Part shown: in pieces, positions 32,301-41,187 of the stretch | Numbering within the stretch: position 1 is the first letter of the stretch | Layout of the letters: every line of letters begins with the position of its first letter | From: Branchiostoma lanceolatum | Lineage: Eukaryota > Chordata > Leptocardii > Amphioxiformes > Branchiostomatidae | Length of the DNA stretch: 64,000 bases | Reading direction: 5' to 3' | Assembly (NCBI RefSeq): GCF_035083965.1 | Contig: NC_089737.1 | Span: 14,807,029-14,871,028, forward strand | Made by a program: the position numbers and the translations under genes | The notes under the pieces: model-generated | What the model saw: the letters and a program-made list of their open reading frames with translations, nothing else | What the model was told of the DNA's origin: nothing | Database searches by the model: none

Positions 32301-34304
32301 AAAGCCTCCCGAGTCCCTACGCTCTGCGCTGAATTCAGAAAAGCCTCCCTACGCTCTTCGCTAAATTAGGGAGTGGTCGGCAACGCTCTACGTAAAATTA
32401 AAACCGTTGATTACGCTCCACGTAAAAGGGTCATGCAGGCCCTCATTAGAAAGGCGAGGGCGTTTCTAGGAAGGAACGCAAATGAGGAATAATGTTAGAA
32501 AAAAGAGGGCGTTTCTTCTGAATATGAGGTAACGTAGCGCTACCAGTTACCGTGCGCCACCAATTATCGTCCACTTTGGGTCATGCAAATATAAAACGAG
32601 GTGTCTTATGTAAAAGTCAGTTCCCATGAGCAATAAAGAACGACAGTCAAGGCGTGTCAACAACTTACATGGAAGCATCATGCATGACATATTTCATATG
32701 TGATAAGACACCGTGTACTTCATCATGTTTTCCTAACTCGCACAGTAGCTAGTATCTTTTAAAAGTAGCTGACGTTAAACCTTTCTTTGATATTCAAACT
32801 ATCTATAGCGATTCGAGGCTTGAAACTCTTACCAGTTGTAGGAAGGTCAGATACAACCCAGCGACCCCCCTCACAATATATGCTACATTTTCGCACGTCA
32901 AAACATTATTGCCATGCATTTCTCACGTGAACTTCACGTCCCGCTCAGCGTTGTTGAAATTGACAGCACAACATTATTTTCTTCAATCGGGTCAAGCAAA
33001 CGAGACAAACATAGTGACTTTACTATCATTTGTCTGTAGACTACTTTTAACATTTTGTTATGATCTATGTTCTTCAAGTAGAGCGTTAGAATAGTACAAG
33101 GAGAAAGACTGAAGTGGACGATAATGGGTAACCCTAGCACAATTCTTGAATGTAGACCTTAGGATAAATACATGTTCGTACGGGGGTAAACAGGCGGAAA
33201 AAAAGTTACAGACCATGCATTTTTCTTTTTAGAAGAGCTGATATTTCTCTCCATGGGTTCAACATTTGGTTCTGTTCGTGCGATTTTAAAATAAATGGCG
33301 TATTGAATAAATTGGACGATAATTGGTAGCACTACGTTATAGTGTTAAGGAGACAAGGCGTTGCGATCTCTGTTGAAAATGAACACTAGTAATTACATTA
33401 TTATCATCATCTAGAAAGATAAGTGTTACAGTACATGTAAGATAAGACATCACATTACACAGTGTCTGATGACATTTTGGAGTAGCAGTACAGAACATCT
33501 ATTCTATAGCCTAATTTCTTCAGACCCACTATATTAGTTAATTGCCAGGTAAAACTACATGCATAGTAATAGATACTGCATGAGATTGGGAGCAAAACAT
33601 ACAAGCCCTGCTAATGTTTATACAACATGACTGTCATGAGCGCAAAGCTCGTTCACTCACAAAATAAACATATTTTGGCAGTTATTCTTTGAAGTCTTGC
33701 TTGTATTTTAAAGTTCAGAATACATGTAAAGCAGGTTAGGCTATCTAGAGCGCTTAATTTCCGGTTGAGGAAACTGGAATAAAATTGACAAAGAAACATT
33801 CCTCCACTATGGTACCTCGCTACAGTCATTTTCTTCCATAGTTTGCGACAACATCTGCTACCTAAAATATTCTTAGTGTTGTATACATTTCACATGAGGA
33901 TTCTTCATGGTACCATAGGTTCTCTACCACGGGTGCCACACAGACTCAGACAGAGGAGGGTCCAGTTTGCTGGTCACTGCCTTCGGGCAAGTGAGGAGAT
34001 TATCTCCTCACTCATTCTGTGGAGGCCCCGGGGAAAAACATGATCCAGAAAGCTGACTTTCCCGGGGGCTCTATCTAGAGACACCTCAATTCACATGGAA
34101 AACATAGTGCGGCCATGGCAGATAGACTGGTGTGGTCGGAAGTTGTACATGGACTTGCCCCGCCCCCCCCCCCCTGGGGGTCTACCTATGATGATGATGA
34201 CGATAAGAAACGAACCTTTCCTTGAACCGTTCCGCGTCAGAGGGGTTGATGAATGCTGCGACGACCACAGTAAAGGCAAGGAGAACGGCCACAGAGCACC
34301 TCAT
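26340..34304 (-). CDS. Fusion gene: signal peptide - SmG domain - SmE domain
   Basis: Nine coding exons: 34216-34304, 32046-32187, 31078-31134, 29944-30007, 29259-29353, 28863-28889, 28248-28310, 27698-27776 and 26340-26392. All have GT-AG borders and compatible phases, giving about 222 residues without a stop. Exon 1 ([18 protein letters not shown], then [11 protein letters not shown]) reads as a signal peptide. Exon 2 gives a novel ~30-residue segment ([20 protein letters not shown]...) running into the SmG start [10 protein letters not shown]. Exons 3-5 are SmG ([20 protein letters not shown]; Sm2 [13 protein letters not shown]). Exon 5 continues without a break, [16 protein letters not shown], into SmE exon 1 sequence. 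Exons 6-9 are SmE ([58 protein letters not shown]). Sm proteins form the snRNP core ring, in which E and G are neighbours. Exon 2 has no ATG before the SmG part, so an upstream start is needed. Whether exon 1 is the true start, and whether the protein is secreted, is inference. Confidence 0.7.
26521..26630. repeat. Near-perfect hairpin, ~52-bp arms
   Basis: The arms attctccaagcagaggtttt... and ...aaaacctctgcttggagaat are exact inverted copies around a ttaacattgttaa centre. It belongs to the tctccaagcaga family and lies downstream of fusion exon 8, inside the last intron. Confidence 0.9.
26940..27565 (-). mobile_element. tRNA-derived SINE, split by an insertion
   Basis: Read on the minus strand it begins gtcgtgagttccatccccag (B-box-like), then atactgctttctctgcttag, a body with gtagttattgcacaaagttg, and ends in ctttgactttgactttg repeats. 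A ~350-bp DNA element interrupts it at 27121-27468. It lies in the last intron of the fusion gene. Confidence 0.7.
27121..27468. mobile_element. ~350-bp DNA element inserted in the SINE
   Basis: The ends gcctaggaaaaaaatgttgt and, inverted, gcataggaaaaaaaatgttg are terminal inverted repeats. The SINE word ctaag appears on both sides, a candidate 5-bp target duplication. It holds only a 62-codon frame with no recognisable product. Confidence 0.6.
28525..28665. repeat. Half copy of the caactggataaaa hairpin family
   Basis: The sequence tcactgacgaaaagtagtgg, aaacgtctgaccgtttcc, tatccagttccttgagtaac, then ttattacctggatgtctaac is the right half of the family described at 19925-20190. It lies between fusion exons 7 and 6. 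Confidence 0.7.
29668..29915. repeat. Long imperfect hairpin with poly-G/poly-A arms
   Basis: The left part (gcagtcctgttcccacagca ... gtatctgcttgggatcccgt ... acagggtctatagcgg in reverse) is mirrored by the right part ending at 29915 (gggaaaaggactgc). Arms are about 120 bp. It sits in the intron between fusion exons 5 and 4. Confidence 0.8.
30095..30384. repeat. Hairpin MITE, ~115-130-bp arms
   Basis: The left arm aggatatgggagattcttta ... agcggtgagaagcagtactc in reverse is mirrored by the right arm ending caatatcct at about 30384. The loop holds tgttctcgccgcaaaagg. It lies in the intron between fusion exons 4 and 3. Confidence 0.85.
30390..30780. repeat. Element with cagtgttctcgcca terminal inverted repeats
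   Basis: The start acagtgttctcgccaggcc and the end ttctggcgagaacactgac are inverted. Near the left end the phrase acccctatgctgtg is repeated three times, with an inverted copy (cagcataggggt). Confidence 0.65.
31140..32040. other. Intron of the fusion gene, no exon seen
   Basis: This is AT-rich intron sequence. At 31905-31965 a short 13-bp tandem repeat (gtagacaggccag) is seen just past the donor of exon 2. A 93-codon plus-strand frame here shows no family features. Confidence 0.5.
32227..32442. mobile_element. 216-bp MITE with 10-bp target duplication
   Basis: The ends GGGCCTGCATG and CATGCAGGCCC are inverted. Direct repeats TCATTAGAAA flank the element at 32217-32226 and 32443-32452. The interior repeats acgctctacgctaaatt-like words four to five times. 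It begins 40 bp upstream of the acceptor of fusion exon 2. Confidence 0.75.
32525..33345. repeat. Possible degraded element with inverted cgtccact-containing ends
   Basis: The stretch ccaattatcgtccactttgg near 32560 and aagtggacgataatgggtaa near 33112 are inverted. The same motif appears at 8900-8930. The interior has no ORF of note. Confidence 0.35.
33840..34200 (+). mobile_element. LINE 3' end with ATG-repeat tail
   Basis: The frame [20 protein letters not shown], then ILWRPRG and, after a frame break, [15 protein letters not shown] is the typical C-terminus of a class of non-LTR retrotransposons (R-R-RFAGH-R...LLLW). A gatgatgatgacg tail follows, as expected of such 3' ends. The reverse transcriptase region is missing. 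The copy ends about 15 bp from the donor of the signal-peptide exon (34216). Confidence 0.65.
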
Positions 34305-34547
34305 TTTCCCACGCCTGTATATTAGACAAAATGTTACATCATCATTCGCTCACTTGTGCTGACGTTGCCTCACTTAAATCAAGTGTTGAGCTCAAAATTG
34401 TAGGGTCAAAAACGTTAGAAACCATTTTTCAAAATGGCAAAAAACATAACAAGTCGGTGTTGTCAAGAAAGAAGTGTAAGGAGATTCTTCAGTGCATATC
34501 CGAGACATGTTATTACATTAGGCAACTGACCCTGCCCAACCTACTCT

Positions 34548-34662
34548 CCAGGAAAGGTTGGTGGGGAAGATTGTGACCGTTCTATCATATGCCCCGTTTT
34601 TTGTCCGCGGACATAGAACGGTCACAATCTTCCCCACCAACCGCTGCTTGGAGAGTAGACCC
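34548..34662. repeat. Hairpin of the tctccaagcaga family
   Basis: The phrase ggttggtggggaagattgtg then accgttctatcatatg is mirrored by acatagaacggtcacaatct then tccccaccaacc, ending cgctgcttggagagtag. Confidence 0.8.
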
Positions 34663-34844
34663 TCCCACGGTACTGCCGACTTCTGTTGCTGATGTTTTCA
34701 AATGATAGAATAAGTAGATAACGAGGGGGAGTATAACCAAATCAAAAATTAGTCATGAAAGAGAAAAAAAAGAAGTTAGAAGCTACGCACCTTGTTTGAC
34801 TCTCTGTTGAAAAACTCACGAAATTGCTGTTGACAGGCGAACAG

Positions 34845-34885
34845 CTGGAAATGACGCAGCAGAGTTGGTATCTTGCTTATAAAGA
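34845..34885 (-). promoter_or_regulatory. TATA-type promoter of the Sm fusion gene
   Basis: Read on the minus strand, ctttataagcaag (about 34874-34884) is a good TATA box. About 30-80 bp downstream a short exon ends acaaag-type sequence at 34791 with donor gtgcgt. The next acceptor (atatacag, 34315) leads to the ATG at 34304. This predicts a 5' UTR exon of roughly 34791-34850. Confidence 0.5.
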
Positions 34886-34899
34886 TTTCAGCTTACACA

Positions 34900-36190
34900 A
34901 TCTTGTTTTCTTTCACCGAGACCAATCATATTCGCTGTTACAGGGATCGATGTTTCATAAGCTGTCCCGTCCAATCAGAGAAAACGACACATCACAGAAT
35001 GGTGAGGAATCACTTATGTATTCTTCTTTCCCAAGGAGATTAAACATTTTGGTAGGGATGACCAGAAAAATCACTGAGTCATTTTGAACACACCCACACA
35101 TTGACGTCATTAGCTTGAATTATGGCCCTTTGTTTAAGGATGTATTCTTTGTCAGGCCAGAGTGGGAGAATCGGTTATAAGCGGATTAAGTTAAATAAAA
35201 GATATGACCCTTTTTCGACATAGCCCCCTATAAGTCGACACAAAGGTCATAATAGCTCTGCCGAAATGCGACGTTTCGAGATCCTTCCAAGTTTGATCAA
35301 ATTTGGTTTGATCTATCTTGAAAAACATTCTCTTGTTGTTGTTTGGGAAAAAACTTTTCTAAGTATGTGAAGCAATCCAATCGGTTTGGGACAAACACAC
35401 ATTCAAACATACACGCAGTGACACACACACAAACACACACGCAGAGATGATACACATGCATTTGTCAAGCCTTTTCAGCCACCTAAATTGTCTTACCAAA
35501 TTGGCTTTTTTTTTCACAAAAAGGTCGAATTATAGGTTGATAAAAACACAATGCAAAACCAATCTACCGATACATTTCTTAGGCAGTAGGGAAAAGTACA
35601 TGCACGTGTATTTAGCTTATTCACCCCCCCCCCCCGAGATCAAAGAAATACCCACGGTACAACCAGTCTTCACCAAAGAGGCATTTTATTGTGTACAAAA
35701 ACTCTAGTTTCCCTTCGAATACCACCATGGAGGGGACAGTTCGGCAATGAAGGTTGAACTTAAGATACCAGTTTGTTATCCAAAATAAACCACTAATAAA
35801 TCAGGAGCACGGAGATTGACTACATGCGCAGGCCTTGAATGGTGCAATGAAAACAAGTAATGACATAAGAATGGCACCTTGTCTAAGTGCTGACTCTCCT
35901 ACTTGCTACCGGTATGCAAATACTTTAAGAAGCCACACTGTTGTTGACTTGAAACTAAGTAGGGTTAAGGTACCTTTTACTACATGAATCATATCTCATG
36001 TAATACCAACAGAAAACTTTAAACCTTACTTGATACATCAATTGTATTGTGTTTTTTTTTTACTCTAATGAGACTGACCTAAGCTAGTTGGACTTTTCAT
36101 ATACAGTACTTCCTGCTTAGCCCTAGTCTGAGTGTCACCCTACTTAGTTCTGGGGATCCTATACTTCTCCCTTGGTGAGGGGGGAAGTTA
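34900..36190. other. Intergenic between the fusion gene and SNRPE
   Basis: A short acacaca-rich stretch (35395-35445) and a C-run (about 35625-35636) are present. No gene or full repeat is recognised. Confidence 0.5.
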
Positions 36191-36390
36191 CTCTCAAAGC
36201 AGAGGTCCAGCTTTGGCCTGTTTCAGGCATTTTTGTCAGGCTTTCTATTCAGGCCTGTTTTCTTTATGCCGACAAGCCAAAACTAAACGGATGCTTCAAT
36301 GCGCTTGGCTTGGGGACATAAAGAAAACAGGACAAAATAGAGAGCTTGACAAAAACAAACCAGAGCCGAACCTCTGCTTGGAGAATAGGG
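36190..36390. repeat. Degraded hairpin element (ggcctgttttctttatg arms)
   Basis: The words tttttgtcaggctttctatt and cctgttttctttatg are mirrored by cataaagaaaacagg and agcttgacaaaaac, with outer gcagaggt / acctctgc ends. A related right half lies at 60525-60625. Confidence 0.65.
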
Positions 36391-36946
36391 GAGAGTATGG
36401 GAGCACTGGAACCAACAAGGATGACACTCAGGCTAGCTGAGCCCACCTTATGAAACAATCAATGAGTCTATCAATGTGGTCTTTCACCCATCTTTCTGAG
36501 GCTATAGGCAAACCTCAGTTTCATATTGCTTCTTGCAATAGAAGTAACTCATTTTATGAATCCTTGTAGAATGTTGGGTTTTTTATCTCACCATTTACCC
36601 AGGAAAAAAAGATTATATCATAAAAGTAACTACCCTGAATATTTCATAGAAAATGTTAGGTTTACCTACAAAGGAAACATAATTGAAATACGAACACAGT
36701 ACATACATGTACTAGTATATAACTGAATCTCATCTTCAGAAATAGGAAATTTCACCAAAGTGTTTTTCTTGATATCTTCAATACATCCAAGCTACCACAA
36801 AAGTTGTCCATACACTACAAATAAGATATTGTAAGTACATAACACAAGATTGCAATATATACTGAGTATAAAGGATGTACAGTACTACAGACTTGTCTAT
36901 GACAATGTTCAGGGGGAGTCTTCAGACTAAGTGTTAACACTCTGTA

Positions 36947-39178
36947 TCAAGGTGTGTTTACACTCTGTATCAAGGTGATGTTGTCTCCTTTCAGAAGGAT
37001 CCGACCTGAAAAATAAATGTTTATATCTTTAAAGAGAACAAAAATACACAAGGTCTTATTCTACCAATTAGATAAAAGAGGTACATGTAGTATGAAAATG
37101 ACTGAAGCAACTGATCACCTTTTTTCAGAGCAGTAATGATAAAAATAAACAGGAAAGTTACACAATTCATGCAAGTGGCAACACAAAATTACATGTGTGA
37201 ACAGTATGGTGTTCCTTATCATGCTTTTTACTTCAATGCACAGTTTGTTAGGAGATGTTGAAATGTAAGACTCAAAGAGATGAAAAAGAAAAATACAACA
37301 TAGAGAGAAGAGAAGGGTTGGGTGAAGAGAGAGGTGATGAAAGGTGAAGACAAAGAAAAGGAGACAGGTGAGTAATATAAGAGTTAGCATATTGGAGTTT
37401 TCTTTTACACAACCAGCAATGACTTATCCAAAAGAAAACTCCGATATCCAATGATGGAATCATTTTTGGATGTAAGAGATAGTTCCTTACCCAGCGGCTT
37501 CCTGTTCTTTGTCTTGAGGTGAATCTCCTCCGCATCGTCCAGAACCAGGTTCATGTACTCATCAAAACCCTGCGAGGAGAGACAAAATTTATCTATTTAT
37601 TGGTTTGGCTGTTCAGCACACACAGCCAGGGCTGCCCAACTAGCCTATTGCTAGCAAGGAAAAGACATTACCTTGAAATTGAGGGAGAGAGGCAAAAACA
37701 CGAGGGAAAGACAATATGAAGAGGCATAAAATTGCACTGAAAATGATGGCTGAGGTTCACAGAAAAGCCTAAGTTTTCATTAATTCATACTATGTTGATT
37801 GATAATGATATGGTAAGTACTGTTCTACAAGTAGTGTGTGTGTGTGTGGGGGGGGGGGGTGCTTGCTAAATGGTATTTTAAGCATTGTCAATGCCAGTAT
37901 TGAACAGAGTTTATCTGGTTCCCCAACTTACGATGATGTGTCCCTCGATTCTCATGTTGGTCTGTTCGTACAGCCAGATCTGGATACGTGAGCGCTGCAG
38001 GGAGATAGAAAAGTAGAGTCTTCTCAATGACTTCTGGGAGAAAAATGCTCTTCTAAATATACATTGAAGTTGCAATTGAACCGCTATATACAGTTACTAG
38101 TATGAACTGAAAAGCATGCACAGGTCAGATTGTTCAGCTTCTATTGAAATAATATTGAAACAAATCATCTTTGTGATCATTGCCATGATAGTTGTTTGAG
38201 CCATATAAATGATATGAAGATAATAGTTTGTAAAAGAAGAAGATATGCAGGCCAGTACTGAAAGACAAAATCATGGCACTTGAGTCTTGACAAATATCAA
38301 CATTGCTGTTCTTAGACTAGAGGAATGTGTACTCACGTTTTGCAGGTATCTGAAGATCAAGTTCTGAAAAATCTGGTTAAGGAAAATTGCATAAAGGATA
38401 CTAAACTTTCTTTATTAATCATTTTCTCTTGCTGGACATTTAAATATATCAGGTGTATTTGCAGCCAGTGCCACAGGCAGGTACCCAATGTGTAGGGTAA
38501 TGAGGCTGTTTAACGTGTTCGAGGCACCTCCTCGAGCACGGGACCCCCGTTTTACGTCCCTCCCGGAAGACGATTTCGTGGAATATTCGGTATGTTTCAT
38601 GAGCCAGGCCAGAAACAAATAAGTGAATGCAGTATCATCCGAAATAATGAAGGAAGTAGCTCTGTAACCAGATACTGATCTGATCCTGTGGAAAACTAAA
38701 CGCAACATGTGATTCAGACATAAATGCTACGGCCGCGTGGCGCGTTGGATACACCCGATCCCTCGATCTCGGAAGTTAAGCAACGCGCGGTCCGGACAGT
38801 GCTTGGATGGGGGACCAACCAAGGACGTCCGGATTGCTGTAGCCTCACGAAGCTTTCCACGAAATCGTCTTCCGGGAGGGACGTAAAACGGGGGTCCCGT
38901 GCTCGAGGAGGTGCCTCGATCACGTTAAACAGCCTCATTACCCTACACATTGGGTACCTGCCTGTGGCACTGGCTGCAAATACACCTGATATTATTATAT
39001 ATTATTATTATAAAATATAAAACTGTACATAGTGGTCAAGGTGTGGACATGGGGAGGGGGGCACACGTGCAAAATTCACCGAACAACAAAAACAATGTAA
39101 ATATCCCTGCGAACCACACAAAAAGGATACGATTGGCTGCACCATAACCTTCTGCACCTTCTGTCCCTTGTACGCCAT
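36947..39178 (-). CDS. SNRPE: Small nuclear ribonucleoprotein E (SmE)
   Basis: This is the core spliceosomal Sm protein E, which with F and G forms a trimer and then the heptameric Sm ring on U1, U2, U4 and U5 snRNAs. Five exons: 39131-39178, 38337-38363, 37932-37994, 37491-37569 and 36947-37005. All have GT-AG borders and correct phases, giving 91 residues against 92 in human. The sequence begins [16 protein letters not shown], followed by NLIFRYLQN (N-terminal helix). Sm1 is [18 protein letters not shown], then [17 protein letters not shown]. Sm2 is [15 protein letters not shown], and the tail is VNTP. The ATG is in a GCCATGG Kozak context. Intron 1 carries a 5S-derived element. The gene appears intact and is the evident source of the SmE half of the neighbouring fusion. 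Confidence 0.95.
38446..38583 (-). repeat. Inverted partner of the 5S-derived SINE body (138 bp)
   Basis: This stretch is the reverse complement of 38855-38992, with about one mismatch in 138 positions (gttcga against gatcga). It lacks the 5S-like head, so it is probably a truncated copy in the opposite orientation or one arm of an inverted duplication. It lies in SNRPE intron 1. Confidence 0.85.
38726..39020 (+). mobile_element. 5S rRNA-derived SINE (SINE3-like)
   Basis: Positions 38726-38846 (121 nt) follow the 5S rRNA pattern. The start is gctacggccgcgtggcgcgt. The internal control region has an A-box like gaagttaagcaacg and a C-box like cttggatgggggacc, and the end is attgctgtagcctc. Differences from animal 5S are many in the middle (for example cgcgcggtccggacagtg), so it is not a normal 5S gene. 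A 140-bp body and an AT-rich tail (attattatatattattatta) follow, which is the layout of a 5S-headed SINE. Confidence 0.7.
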
Positions 39179-39179
39179 G

Positions 39180-39310
39180 GCTGCTGCGGTAGTTCAGACG
39201 GAATGCTGCGGAAAAAGAGACAGGGAAACAAAGAAAGAAGACGCGCTTCGGCTCAGGAGGAAAATGGCGGAAAACGCGCCGGTGACGTTAGCGCATGCGC
39301 ACAGGGGAAA
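39180..39310 (-). promoter_or_regulatory. SNRPE promoter
   Basis: A GC-rich stretch just upstream of the SNRPE ATG contains gcgcatgcgca (39291-39301), a perfect NRF1-type site, aaaatggcgg (39261-39270), a YY1-type site, and ggtgacgtta. There is no TATA box. This is typical of housekeeping genes. Confidence 0.6.
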
Positions 39311-39529
39311 AGTAATTAGTTTGACGATTACATGATAACTACAGGGGAATTCTGCAATAATTTAGACACACAAATATTTTGAGTAAAAAGTACTATTTTC
39401 TACAAAATCATAAACAATAAAACTGTACTATTGTATCTATTTGTGGATTTCTTATCTATTCGATAACGATGTAATTAATGCTTTGTGAATAAAATAAGAT
39501 CACCCCTTATTAAGAATGTAATAATCTCT

Positions 39530-39620
39530 TTTCAACATTCCAATATGGCGGCTGTTTTGATCGATTTCCGAGCGGCTCTCTGAACGGTTTTCGTCGAAAA
39601 GAGGCAATAGATCAATCGGT
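39530..39620 (+). promoter_or_regulatory. Candidate 5' UTR exon/promoter of calcyphosin-2
   Basis: The phrase aatatggcggctgttttgat is a YY1-like start element, and atcaatcg|gtatgt at about 39618 is a usable donor. The first coding exon of calcyphosin-2 (41574) starts after an acceptor, so a non-coding exon upstream is expected. With the SNRPE promoter about 300 bp away this would be a bidirectional promoter. Inference. Confidence 0.3.
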
Positions 39621-40136
39621 ATGTACGTAGTAGGCATAAATGACAGTAGCTTTCACCGATGGAAATAACTGATTCTCCAACAACCACTGGGTTGGTGGGT
39701 TCTGTGATAAAAAATGATGTTTTGTTTGTATCGAGGGGAGGGGGGCGCGGTCCATGAATTTTTCATTCGTCGATGTCGAGTAAAAATGATCGTCAGAAAC
39801 GGCTGTTTTCACTGAATACGAAATCGCTTTGGTTTCTCTTCTCCTGTTTACTGCAGATGTTTCTCATTGTTCTACAACTTTTGATTCGCCTTCATGTCAA
39901 CGCGTGTTAACGACATGTCAACGTTACCATGGTAGCATGGAAACGTTACCATGGATACAAGTCTCAGTCTTAGCTGCTTAGAAACTCGTTCATCCCTTGA
40001 TCTTTCGTCAGCTGATACCAGACTGAAATGGCACTTTTTGGGAAAAGATAAGGAAAGAGACACTCCATTTAGTGCTGCGTACCTTAGCTCATTACACTGA
40101 CAGTTATCTTCGACTTCGAAGGACTTTTTTTTATAT

Positions 40137-40390
40137 GGCCTCCATCGGTCAGTATTGACCATGGTAAAATCCTAATTCACAACAGCCCTACAGCATCGAC
40201 TACCAAGACTAAACTCATGCTCTGGTTCATGTCTGGATTCAGGTCCACAGGTTCAAGTTCAACACACTTACCACTAGGCTAAAAGGTCCGGACTTTTAAG
40301 TATTTAGCCTAGTTGTAAGTGTGTTGGGTTTGTGTGCTGGCGGCTTGGGTTCCATTCCCGGGAGCCATAAGCCTATGCTACTCACCCCGT
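40137..40390 (+). repeat. Composite tRNA-SINE fragments
   Basis: A unit shared with 9495-9580 (ggcctccatcggtcagtatt, gaccatggtaaaatcctaat) is followed by tttagcctagttgtaagtgt and gcttgggttccattcccggg, a tRNA-like A-box/B-box pair. Confidence 0.55.
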
Positions 40391-41180
40391 GCTTTTCAAC
40401 AATAGGACAGATTTTTCAGTCACTTGGGACTGATTATCCACTGTGAGAATGCTTCCTCTGTCTGTTTTGTTGTACAATTTGAATGGCTTTTTGTGTGGTG
40501 CAAGTTTTAATTGATTGATCATTACTTTTAATTGCTTCCTCCAAGCTGCCCCTGACAAAGTTTTCTTTGAGATTGGGCTTCTCTCCCAAGTACTCATTTA
40601 GGAGACTCATGCAGTAATGGCTCCCTTTGGGCAGCGCTGCACAAATGAGAAGACTGTTTGCAAGATTTTATTTCCTGCCTTTTGAGATGCTTTCTTTGTC
40701 TCATCACATGAAACCATATTGTACCTTTCAGATACCCAGGTGACTGGATTCTTCAAATTAGCAGTTTCCTGTCCCTGTTGTCTCATTATTTTGTACATAT
40801 ATATTGCTGTGTAGAACAGGTACTAGTTACTACTCTCTCTCTTGTGCCATCTCAGACAGACGCTTGCCTCTCTCTGCAGCATTGTTGTCAGCCTTGACTC
40901 CAGCCTTCTTACCTTCTTGCAGTGTCTAAGAAACATTCCCCGAATATAAGTTCCTGAAAGGTTACTGGTAAGTCTTTCTGTTCACCTCTCTTCCAATTCT
41001 CCAAAGCATTTGTGCTACCAAAGCTCTGATCTCTAAACTTTTCCATTTTCTAAAATATTGGCGGTCAGTAGGTTCAGGACTCTGCACCAGTGCATGGACT
41101 GCTGTAACTGTACCTGTACATGTACCTGGAAACTCTTGCCTGTGTTCTTGATTCTACATATGCCTAACACCAGGGATTTG
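40390..41180. other. Unassigned sequence upstream of calcyphosin-2
   Basis: Minus-strand frames at 40382-40597 and 40607-40798 have a fairly protein-like composition (for example NPVTWVSERYNMVSCDETKK) but no recognisable family, start context or splice signals. They may be a remnant of an inserted transcript. No call is made. Confidence 0.3.
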
Positions 41181-41187
41181 TTTTCTT

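Noticed and set aside
38726-38846. Functional 5S rRNA gene
   Set aside because: The internal boxes are kept, but the central region departs strongly from animal 5S and the sequence continues directly into a SINE-type body and AT tail.
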